Notes under the pieces: generated by a model
What the model was told of the DNA's origin: nothing
Databases searched by the model: none
Seen by the model: the letters and a program-made list of their open reading frames with translations, nothing else
Assembly (NCBI GenBank): GCA_963713695.1
Contig: CAVQMU010000002.1
Span: 774,272-838,271 of the forward strand
Direction: 5' to 3'
DNA from: Rhodoblastus sp963713695
GTDB lineage: Bacteria; Pseudomonadota; Alphaproteobacteria; Rhizobiales; Beijerinckiaceae
Length of the DNA: 64,000 bases
Position numbers and translations under genes: made by a program
Shown here: positions 53,979 to 60,974 of the stretch, in pieces
Position numbering within the stretch: position 1 is the first letter of the stretch
Layout: each line of letters opens with the position of its first letter

Positions 53979-54587
53979 ATGAAACTCTACCATTCGCCGG
54001 CCTCGCCTTTTGTCCGCAAGGTGCGCATCGCCGCCGCCGTGCTGGGCCTCGACAAGCGCATCGAGCTCGTCGCGACGGATACGTCGAATCCTCTCGATTC
54101 GATCCGCGCGAAAAATCCGCTCGGTAAGATTCCCGTGCTCGAACTTGGTGACGGCGACTGCATTTACGACAGCGCGGTCATCGTCGCCTATCTCGACGAT
54201 CTCGCCGGCGGCGGCCGGGTGATTCCGCGCGACCTCAAACAACGCTACGAATCGTTGACGCTCGAATTGCTCGCCGACGGCATTGCGGAAGCTTGCATCT
54301 TGCAGGTCTACGAGAAGCGGATGCGAGCCGAGAGCGAATACAGCCTCGGTTGGGTCGCGCATCAGCGGGACAAGGTTTCCCGCGCCCTGGCGCAACTCGA
54401 ATCGGCGCCGCCGCCGGAAAAATTCGACGAGGGCGTCCCGCATGTGGGTCAGATCATGCTGGCTTGCGCGCTTGGCTATCTCGACCTGCGCTTCGAGGGC
54501 TCCTGGCGCGCCGGCTGTCCGAAGCTCGTCGCCTGGCTCGACGCATTCGGGGCGGCTGTTCCCGCTTTCGCCGCCACGGCTTGCTGA
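53979..54587 (+). CDS. Glutathione S-transferase family protein
   Basis: A 202-residue GST-fold protein. The thioredoxin-like N-terminal domain (about 1-78) starts MKLYHSPASPFVRKVRIAA, with Ser/Pro residues at the glutathione site, and continues NPLGKIPVLELGDGDCIYDSAVIVAYLD (cis-Pro and the ES/DS glutamyl-binding motif). The all-helical C-terminal domain includes VGQIMLACALGYLDLRF. Specific substrates are unknown. A stem-loop that best fits the opposite strand follows 15 nt later. Confidence 0.9.
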   Translation: MKLYHSPASPFVRKVRIAAAVLGLDKRIELVATDTSNPLDSIRAKNPLGKIPVLELGDGDCIYDSAVIVAYLDDLAGGGRVIPRDLKQRYESLTLELLADGIAEACILQVYEKRMRAESEYSLGWVAHQRDKVSRALAQLESAPPPEKFDEGVPHVGQIMLACALGYLDLRFEGSWRAGCPKLVAWLDAFGAAVPAFAATAC

Positions 54588-54601
54588 CCGGCTCAAAGCA
54601 T

Positions 54602-54624
54602 AAAAAAACCCGGCCTAAGCCGGG
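54602..54624 (-). terminator. Intrinsic terminator of the outer-membrane protein gene
   Basis: CCCGGC (54609-54614), loop CTAA, GCCGGG (54619-54624). Read on the minus strand, the stem is followed by seven T (54608-54602), the classical intrinsic form. It lies about 77 nt beyond the barrel gene's stop and just after the GST stop, so it may also stop the plus-strand transcript. Confidence 0.85.
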
Positions 54625-54700
54625 GTCAGATTTCGGGAGGATTTTTGCTTCTTGGTCGTCCGGCCGCCTGTTGCAGGCGGCCGGGCCGAGCCTGGCTTTC

Positions 54701-55369
54701 TCAGAATTTGTAGTTCACGCCGGCGCGCAGCAGATTGATGTTGGCGCCCGTCGAGACGGCGTTCGGAGCGACGAAATAATTGTTGCTGCCGAGCGAAGTG
54801 TAAAGATATTCGGCCTTGGCGGTGACGTGTGGCGTGAGCGCATATTCGAAGCCCAGGCCGAGGGCGAAGCCGTTGGCGTAGCGCGACTGGTCGGCAGCCA
54901 CTCCGGGAGCGTTGAGGACGCCGCGGATATTGGCGCCGGCATAGCCGCCGGTTCCATAAAACAAGGCGCGATCCCAGGCGTAGCCGACGCGACCGCGGAC
55001 CGTGGTGAGGTTCTGCACCTGCCCGGTCGAGTTGCCGCCGACCAGGGGCGAGGCGGAATCGGCGATATGCGACCAGGAATAATCGCCTTCGCCGCCGACC
55101 ACCAGATTGCCGGACTGATAATTATAGCCTGCGGTCAGGCCGAAAGAGCCGCCGACGGGGTTGCGGCCGAAATAATTGGCGCCGCCGCCATTGAAGCCGC
55201 CGAAGCCGGCGCCGGCGGTTCCGCCGACATAGAAGCCGGTCCAGGTGAAGGTGGGCGGATAATCGTAGGAGGCAGGCGCCTCCTTGCGATAGGGCAGATC
55301 GGCGGCCTGCGCCAGCGAGGCGAAGGACATCGCCGTTCCACCGATCAGGGCGATCAGAACCTTTTTCAT
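54701..55369 (-). CDS. Outer-membrane beta-barrel protein (Omp25/Omp31-like)
   Basis: Exported barrel protein of 222 residues. The signal peptide is MKKVLIALIGGTAMSFASLAQAA, and the mature start ADLPYRKEAP leads to TFTWTGFYVGGTAGAGFG, a hallmark of the Omp25/Omp31 family in Hyphomicrobiales. Alternating hydrophobic strands follow and the protein ends in an aromatic (GVNYKF), as needed for barrel assembly. ATG 55369 is preferred over the GTG one codon upstream; GGAG lies 9 nt before. The upstream 290 nt are AT-rich with a dyad. It is likely abundant, as suggested by a strong terminator. Role: envelope integrity. Confidence 0.9.
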   Translation of the reverse strand: MKKVLIALIGGTAMSFASLAQAADLPYRKEAPASYDYPPTFTWTGFYVGGTAGAGFGGFNGGGANYFGRNPVGGSFGLTAGYNYQSGNLVVGGEGDYSWSHIADSASPLVGGNSTGQVQNLTTVRGRVGYAWDRALFYGTGGYAGANIRGVLNAPGVAADQSRYANGFALGLGFEYALTPHVTAKAEYLYTSLGSNNYFVAPNAVSTGANINLLRAGVNYKF

Positions 55370-55516
55370 CACACGAACTCCGGATAAAGGCCCGCTCCGG
55401 GCCTGTCTGAAATGATTTAGAACCGTAAAGGTAATTGGCGCGTAAAAATAAATGGTTTATGCAAATTAGGGATTTTGGTAAGCAGATGGCAAATGTCTAA
55501 CCGCGATGGCTTGTGT

Positions 55517-55533
55517 ATGTTTAATAAAAACAT
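55517..55533. other. Dyad upstream of the outer-membrane protein gene
   Basis: ATGTTT-AATAA-AAACAT, extended outward by ATGG (55505-55508) and CCAT. It sits about 150 nt before the barrel gene in an AT-rich stretch (55430-55630) and could be an operator. The rest of 55370-55661 holds no gene that I can support. Confidence 0.3.
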
Positions 55534-55661
55534 CCATAGTCTTATTGGTTAAATGCCGTTGCAATGCGCGAGAAAATCAGAAAAATAGAGCGTATCATTC
55601 GCTGATTATTGTGGTTAATAGTTGATTAATGGTTGTAGGATTTTGGCTCGTTAAACGGCGG

Positions 55662-55922
55662 TCAATCGGCGCTTGGCAGGCGGCGCATGGTGAATTCGAT
55701 CAATCCGTCGTCGAGTTCGCGCCAGGATTCGATTTCCGTCATGTAAGCGGCCTTGGGGAACCGGCTGAACCATTCGCGGGCTTTTTCGCGCGCCTGTTCT
55801 CGCGGCAGCGTGAAGGATTCGCGTCGAAAGCCGTCGCTGGCGCGGCGCTCTGCGGAGGCGCGCGACAATTTGGCGGCGGCTCGGGCCGCGACCTGGCCAG
55901 GATTGTTTCTTTCGACAGGCAT
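55662..55922 (-). CDS. Small conserved-looking cytosolic protein (unknown)
   Basis: An 86-residue protein without signal or membrane segments. The N-terminus is basic and Ala-rich (GQVAARAAAKLSRASAERRA); the C-terminal half has a better-defined pattern (REKAREWFSRFPKAAYMTEI; SWRELDDGLIEFTMRRLPSAD) that looks like a small alpha/beta domain. I do not recognise a family. The ATG at 55922 gives the shortest clean frame; a longer start adds residues with no recognisable character. Codon use resembles the neighbours, and no other frame here is better. Confidence 0.5.
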   Translation of the reverse strand: MPVERNNPGQVAARAAAKLSRASAERRASDGFRRESFTLPREQAREKAREWFSRFPKAAYMTEIESWRELDDGLIEFTMRRLPSAD

Positions 55923-56044
55923 GGATCTCCCCGCCGGATCTAACCATTAGATCGCATTCGGCGAAATTTTGTTCTCCGAAGCCAATTTATTTTTTCGACG
56001 CACGTCTTGTCCAAAAACCGGACCGCTCTCAACAGGAATATGCG

Positions 56045-57319
56045 CTAATGGCGCGGGCGCGTCCAGCGAGGTTCGCGCTGCGGTTCGGCCCCGGCCTCGT
56101 CGATGAGGCGCGCCACCGTTTGCGGATCCTGCGGGAAGCCGGCCCGGATCCACAGCGCTTGCAGGCGCTTGAGCGCCCCGCCGAGCCCCGCGCCCTGCGC
56201 CACGCCGCGCGAGACCAGGTCGGAGGCGGCGAAGGGCGGCCTGGGCGCTGGCGTGTCGCGAAGGAATGCGTCGGCGCTGGCGAACGCCTCGTCCAGCGGC
56301 GACGCCGGGCTTTCCGCCTGGACCAGTGCGAGGGCGTCGCGCGCCGCTTGGGCGCCGTGAAGGAAAAGGGCCTCGCGCAGATCCGCAGGCGCAGGGGCGA
56401 CGATCGCGCCGCGCCAGGCGGGATAGGCCTTGGCCATGCCGGCGAGACGGCGCTTCTGCGCATTGGAGAGGCGCAGGACTTCGGCGAGCCGGTCGGCGTC
56501 GGCGTCGCTGTACACGGCGAGGGCGGCGAGCATCAACAGCCGATCGGCGGACTTGCGCGCATCAAGAATGGCTTTCAGCCTGCTCATCCGCTCCGGCCAG
56601 GGGGCGGCGCCGAGAAATTCGAGCAGCCCGGCGCGGGCCATGGTTTCGATGACGAAATCGGAGCGTTTCGCCGCCAGGATCTTCAAGGTTTCCGCGCCGA
56701 TTCTTTCGCGCGACAGGCTTCGCAGCCCGGCGCGCAGGGCGATGCAGGCGCGCAGGCCTTCGGCGTCAAGCGGGCCCGAGCCATAGGCCGCGGAAAAGCG
56801 GAAAAAACGCAAAATGCGCAGGAAATCCTCAGCGATGCGCTTTTCCGGCGCGCCGATGAATCGCACGCGCCGCGCCTCGAGATCGTCCAGGCCGCCAGCG
56901 TAATCGTAAAGCTGGCCCTGCGCATCCACCGAAAGCGCGTTGATGGTGAAGTCTCGGCGCAGCGCATCGGTGGCGAAGTCGCGGCCGAAGCGCACCTTGG
57001 CCCGGCGTCCGTCGGTTTCGACGTCCTCCCGCAAGGAAGTCACTTCAAAATGCGCGCCGTCGAAGACGAGGGTCAGCGTGCCATGATCAATGCCGGTCGG
57101 CACGACGCGCAGGCCGGCCTTTTCCGCCTTTTCCGCAATGGTCTGCGGCAGGGCCGCTGCGGCGATGTCGATGTCGGCTATGTCCTCGCCGAGCAGCGCG
57201 TTGCGCACCGCGCCCCCGACGACGCGAATGTCCTCGCCCTCCAGCGCCTTGAACAGCTTTTGCAGCGTGGGACGGGCGAGCAGGGCCTCGATGGCCCGGC
57301 GCCGATCGGGCGCCTTCAT
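56045..57319 (-). CDS. cca: CCA-adding tRNA nucleotidyltransferase / poly(A)-polymerase family
   Basis: Class II nucleotidyltransferase of 424 residues that adds or repairs the 3' CCA of tRNA. The head domain shows VVGGAVRNALLGEDIADIDIAAA (GG..R then DxD), VRFGRDFATDALRRDFTINAL, DDLEARRVRFIGAPEKRIAEDFLRILRFFRF and the R-rich nucleotide-recognition region. The start MKAPDRRRAIEALLARP (57319) overlaps the stop of the DUF6111 gene (ATGA). Upstream frame extension has no family match. It is the last of four tightly packed minus-strand genes. Confidence 0.92.
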   Translation of the reverse strand: MKAPDRRRAIEALLARPTLQKLFKALEGEDIRVVGGAVRNALLGEDIADIDIAAAALPQTIAEKAEKAGLRVVPTGIDHGTLTLVFDGAHFEVTSLREDVETDGRRAKVRFGRDFATDALRRDFTINALSVDAQGQLYDYAGGLDDLEARRVRFIGAPEKRIAEDFLRILRFFRFSAAYGSGPLDAEGLRACIALRAGLRSLSRERIGAETLKILAAKRSDFVIETMARAGLLEFLGAAPWPERMSRLKAILDARKSADRLLMLAALAVYSDADADRLAEVLRLSNAQKRRLAGMAKAYPAWRGAIVAPAPADLREALFLHGAQAARDALALVQAESPASPLDEAFASADAFLRDTPAPRPPFAASDLVSRGVAQGAGLGGALKRLQALWIRAGFPQDPQTVARLIDEAGAEPQREPRWTRPRH

Positions 57320-57579
57320 TGGAAATGCCCTGGCATGAGGCGGCCATGTTCGTCGATACGGGCGGGAACATAGAGGCCGCTGCTGCGTCCGCTGAGAAAC
57401 CCGGCGACGAGGAAACCGCCGATCGCCATCAGCAGTCCCGCCAGCGTCAACCAGGACAGGGCGCTGCGCGACCAATGTTCGACGACCAGCGGATGCCGCG
57501 CGCGGTAGACCAGAAAAAGCGCATAGAGCACGAATGGCGCGGCGAAAAGGCCAAGGGATTCAAAGATCGAACGCGCCAT
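57316..57579 (-). CDS. DUF6111-family small membrane protein
   Basis: An 87-residue protein with two hydrophobic helices (IFESLGLFAAPFVLYALFLV; ALSWLTLAGLLMAIGGFLVAGFL), a short loop with HPLVVEHWSRS and a C-terminal GLYVPARIDEHGRLMPGHF. This sequence and its position between a Nudix gene and a CCA-enzyme gene fit the alphaproteobacterial DUF6111 family, whose function is unknown. It directly abuts the Nudix stop and overlaps the cca start by four bases, so translation is coupled. Confidence 0.8.
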   Translation of the reverse strand: MARSIFESLGLFAAPFVLYALFLVYRARHPLVVEHWSRSALSWLTLAGLLMAIGGFLVAGFLSGRSSGLYVPARIDEHGRLMPGHFQ

Positions 57580-58239
57580 CTAGCGATAAAGCCTCTCGTA
57601 GAGATTGCGGATCATGCCCGCGGTGGCGCCCCAGATATAACGATTTTCAAAGGGCATGGCGTAAAAATGCCGCTCCTTCCCCTGCCACATGCGTTTCATG
57701 CGCTGGTGGTTGGCCGGGTTCATCAGGAAGGAGAGCGGCGTCTCGAAGACTTCATCCACTTCTTCGAGATTGGGACGCGGCTTGAAAGGCGGGCGCACCA
57801 GCCCGACCAGTGGGAACACGCGAAAGCCGGTCGAGGTCTGGTAGGGGTCGAGGCAGCCGAGAATTTCGATTTTTTCGCGCGACAGGCCGATTTCCTCCTC
57901 CGCCTCGCGCAGGGCTGCGTCGGCAGGCAATTCGCCGGGCTCGATCTTGCCGCCGGGAAAGGCGATCTGGCCGGAATGATCGCGCAAGGCGGCGGAGCGT
58001 TGCGTCAAAAGCAGGGTCGCACCCTCTTCATGGGCGACGACCGCCGCCAGCACGGCGGCGGGGCGGGCGGGGGCGGGGATGAGAGCGATTTCGCCGGGCA
58101 ATGGCTCGTTGAGTCGATGATCGCCGTTGCGAGGCCTGGTTACAGGATCGAACGCTTCTTCGGGCCAGCTGTCGCCCAGCTTTTTTCGCGCGAGGGCGCA
58201 AAAATCCGCCGCGTTGAACAGGCCTTCCGCAACGCTCAT
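57580..58239 (-). CDS. Nudix hydrolase, CoA pyrophosphatase type
   Basis: A 219-residue Nudix enzyme predicted to cleave CoA or its derivatives to phosphopantetheine and 3',5'-ADP. The Nudix box GGKIEPGELPADAALREAEEEIGL holds the RExxEE catalytic core at about residues 108-131 region. The preceding LLLTQRSAALRDHSGQIAFPGG is the UPF0035/CoAse signature (LLTxRSxxLRxHxGQIAFPGG). The start MSVAEGLFNAADFCALARKK at 58239 overlaps the DUF1285 stop by four bases. Confidence 0.9.
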   Translation of the reverse strand: MSVAEGLFNAADFCALARKKLGDSWPEEAFDPVTRPRNGDHRLNEPLPGEIALIPAPARPAAVLAAVVAHEEGATLLLTQRSAALRDHSGQIAFPGGKIEPGELPADAALREAEEEIGLSREKIEILGCLDPYQTSTGFRVFPLVGLVRPPFKPRPNLEEVDEVFETPLSFLMNPANHQRMKRMWQGKERHFYAMPFENRYIWGATAGMIRNLYERLYR

Positions 58240-58865
58240 GTCAGGTCCGCCAACGCGGCCATGGGCGCCATCGGGAAAAAGCCGCCGCCCGAGGAGACGC
58301 CGTAAAATTCCTCTCCATCGAGGGGGCGGCATTCGCCCCAGGCGACGAGGTCATAAAACAGCGCCCGCTTGACCAGCGCCCAGAGTTCGCCGCGTACGAG
58401 GACGTAAGGCTTGAGGCCGCCGCTCTCGCCGGGCAGGAATTTCAACGGATTTTTCGGCGAAATCTCGACCCAGTCTTCGACATTGGTGCGCAGCTTGAGG
58501 TTCTGCGAGGCGCCGCCGCCCTCGCGCAAAAGCTCGACGCCGAGAAAGGGCGCGTCCTCGACGACGATGCCGACCCGTTCGATCGGAGTGACCAGAACGA
58601 AGCGGTCGGGATCCTTGCGCAGGATGCTGGAAAAAAGCTGGACCATGGCGGGGCGGCCGATGGGGGAGCCCCCGTAGAACCACGTGCCGTCGCGCGCGAT
58701 GCGCATGTCGATTTCGCCACAATACGGCGGGTTCCACAGATGCACCGGCGCGGGGCCGCGGGTTTTCCGCGCCTCGTCGAGGCCTCGCACGGGCTGGGGC
58801 GCCGGATGCGCCTTGGTCGGGTCTCCGCTTCCCTGCAATTCCGCGTTTTCCTTTTGCGACGTCAT
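58236..58865 (-). CDS. DUF1285-family protein
   Basis: A 209-residue cytosolic protein of the DUF1285 family, of unknown function. Family features: PVHLWNPPYCGEIDMRIARDGTWFYGGSPI, GRPAMVQLFSSILRKDPDRFVLVTPIE and VGIVVEDAPF, then LKPYVLVRGELWALVKRALFYDLV. The start MTSQKENAELQGSG at 58865 was chosen over an ATG 14 codons upstream. It is first in the four-gene group DUF1285-Nudix-DUF6111-cca and divergent from moxR, 169 nt away. This arrangement is familiar from many alphaproteobacteria. Confidence 0.87.
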   Translation of the reverse strand: MTSQKENAELQGSGDPTKAHPAPQPVRGLDEARKTRGPAPVHLWNPPYCGEIDMRIARDGTWFYGGSPIGRPAMVQLFSSILRKDPDRFVLVTPIERVGIVVEDAPFLGVELLREGGGASQNLKLRTNVEDWVEISPKNPLKFLPGESGGLKPYVLVRGELWALVKRALFYDLVAWGECRPLDGEEFYGVSSGGGFFPMAPMAALADLT

Positions 58866-59034
58866 GATTTGGCGCCAATTTCGCCGCCCAGCGGTCAATG
58901 CCGCCATATAAGTGAACGCTGAGCCCTTTATCGGGTTCTATGCAAGAACGAGCCAGCCTATAGTGCGGAGCATACCCCGACAATGGGCCCGACCCAGGCC
59001 CTGAAAAGTCCGCTGCAACAGGAGAAGACCTGGC

Positions 59035-60054
59035 ATGAATGCCGAACCCGCCCTCCGGGGAGACGCGAATTCCCTGTCCGATCGGCAGATCGAGGAAAAG
59101 GCCCAGTCCGCGCTCGACCAGCTCCACGCCGCCCGCGCCGCGATAGGTCAGGCGGTATTCGGCCAGGACCTTGTGGTGGAGGAGGCGCTCGTCACGATAC
59201 TCTCCGGCGGCCACGCCCTGTTCGTCGGGGCGCCGGGATTGGCGAAAACGCTGCTGGTCGATACGCTCGGCCGCGTGCTCGGGCTTGACGCCAATCGCGT
59301 GCAGTTCACGCCCGACCTCATGCCGACCGACATTCTGGGCTCGGAAGTGCTGGAGGAAAGCGTCGATCGCCAGCGCGCCTTCCGCTTCATCAAGGGGCCG
59401 ATCTTCGCGCAACTGCTGATGGCCGACGAGATCAATCGCGCCAGCCCGCGCACCCAGTCGGCGCTGTTGCAGGCGATGCAGGAATATCACGTCACCATCG
59501 CCGGCGCGCGTTACGACCTGCCGAAGCCCTTCCATGTGCTGGCGACGCAAAATCCGCTGGAGCAGGAGGGCACTTATCCGCTGCCTGAGGCCCAGCTCGA
59601 CCGTTTCCTGATGCAGATCGACGTGCCCTATCCCGATCGCGACGCGGAAAAGCGCATACTGATCGAAACGACGGGCCAGGAGCGCGTAAAACCCTTGCGG
59701 GTCATCGACGCGGCCGGTCTCCTCGAAATACAGTCGCTGGTGCGGCTGATGCCCGTCGGCGCGGCCATTGTCGAATGCATTCTCGATCTTGTCCGCGCCG
59801 CGCGGCCAGGCGAGGGCGATCCCGAGTTGACGCGCCATGTTTCCTGGGGGCCGGGGCCGCGCGCCGCGCAATCCCTGATGCTCGCCTGCCGCGCCCGAGC
59901 GCTGGCGCAGGGGCGGCTCGCGCCCAGCAAGGCGGACGTGCTTGCGCTCGCCGGGCCAGTCCTCAAGCATCGCATGGCGCTGACCTACAGCGCCCGCGCC
60001 GATGGCGAGAGCATCGCCGGGGTGATCGACCGGCTGACGCAAAGATTCGGCTGA
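59035..60054 (+). CDS. moxR: MoxR-family AAA+ ATPase
   Basis: AAA+ chaperone ATPase of 339 residues. Walker A is GAPGLAKT in LFVGAPGLAKTLLVDT, Walker B/sensor is LLMADEINRASPRTQSALL, and EYHVTIAGARYDLPKPFHVLATQNPLEQEGTYPLPEAQ runs through the MoxR-specific insert and sensor I. MoxR proteins often work with vWA proteins in metal insertion or complex assembly. The start is ATG 59035 with AGGAGAAG upstream. It overlaps the DUF58 gene (TGATG) and heads a four-gene operon. Confidence 0.93.
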   Translation: MNAEPALRGDANSLSDRQIEEKAQSALDQLHAARAAIGQAVFGQDLVVEEALVTILSGGHALFVGAPGLAKTLLVDTLGRVLGLDANRVQFTPDLMPTDILGSEVLEESVDRQRAFRFIKGPIFAQLLMADEINRASPRTQSALLQAMQEYHVTIAGARYDLPKPFHVLATQNPLEQEGTYPLPEAQLDRFLMQIDVPYPDRDAEKRILIETTGQERVKPLRVIDAAGLLEIQSLVRLMPVGAAIVECILDLVRAARPGEGDPELTRHVSWGPGPRAAQSLMLACRARALAQGRLAPSKADVLALAGPVLKHRMALTYSARADGESIAGVIDRLTQRFG

Positions 60055-60974
60055 TGGCGCCAATAACCGCCTTCCTGCCGCGCGAGGCCGGCCGTCCCGA
60101 CCCGGACAAGAGCCGGCAAGCGCTTGATCTGGCGCGCCGCTTGCCGGCGCTGGCGCTGACGGCGCGGCAGGCGGCGGCCTCGCTGCAAACAGGCCTGCAC
60201 GGCCGCAGGCGGGCGGGGGTGGGCGAGAATTTCTGGCAGTTCCGGCCCTTCATCGCCGGCGAGGCGGCGCAGAACGTCGATTGGCGCCGCTCTGCGCGCG
60301 ACGACCGGCTCTATGTGCGCGAACGGGAATGGGAGGCGGCGCAGGTCTTGTGGGTCTGGGCGGATCTGTCGGCATCGATGAATTTCTGCTCCAGCATGGC
60401 CTTCCAGTCCAAGCTCGATCGCGCGCTGGTGCTGGCGCTGGCCCTCGCCGATTCCTGCATCCGCGCCGGCGAGCGTTCGGGCTGGCTTGGCCTGACCCGG
60501 CTGTTTGCCGCGCGCGACGTGGCGGACCGGATGGCGGTGGCGCTGATCGGCGAGGCGCGCCGCAACGAGGGCGGTTTTGACGACCTGCCGCCCGCGCTGC
60601 CGTTGCGCCCCCGTGAAAATGCGGTGCTGATCGGCGACTTCCTGGTCGATGTCCAGGATTTCGCGGATCGCTTGAAGAGGCTCGCCTCACAAGGCGCGCG
60701 CGGCCATGTGCTGATGGTCTTCGACCCGACGGAGGAGGCCTTTCCCTTCGCCGGCCAGACCGAATTCTACGACGACGCCGGCTCGTTCCTGCGCGCAGGC
60801 CGCGCCGAGGATTACGCCGTCGAATATCGGCGGCGGCTCGCGGCGCATCGCGCAGCGCTGGCGCAAGCCGCGCGCGCGCAGGGCTGGACCTTCGCCCTGC
60901 ACGCCACCGACCGCCCCGCTGCGGAAGCGCTTTTGCACCTGCGGCTGGCCTTGACGGCGGAAGGCGCGCGATGA
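60054..60974 (+). CDS. DUF58 (vWA-like) domain protein
   Basis: A 306-residue cytosolic protein with the DUF58 signature FRPFIAGEAAQNVDWRRSARDDRLYVREREWE, followed by a vWA-like fold starting VLWVWADLSASM (DxSxS-type metal site: ADLSASM). The ATG at 60054 overlaps the moxR stop, and its own stop overlaps the next ATG (ATGA), so stoichiometric production with MoxR is expected. MoxR-DUF58 pairs are thought to form chaperone-adaptor units; the client is unknown. Confidence 0.88.
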   Translation: MAPITAFLPREAGRPDPDKSRQALDLARRLPALALTARQAAASLQTGLHGRRRAGVGENFWQFRPFIAGEAAQNVDWRRSARDDRLYVREREWEAAQVLWVWADLSASMNFCSSMAFQSKLDRALVLALALADSCIRAGERSGWLGLTRLFAARDVADRMAVALIGEARRNEGGFDDLPPALPLRPRENAVLIGDFLVDVQDFADRLKRLASQGARGHVLMVFDPTEEAFPFAGQTEFYDDAGSFLRAGRAEDYAVEYRRRLAAHRAALAQAARAQGWTFALHATDRPAAEALLHLRLALTAEGAR

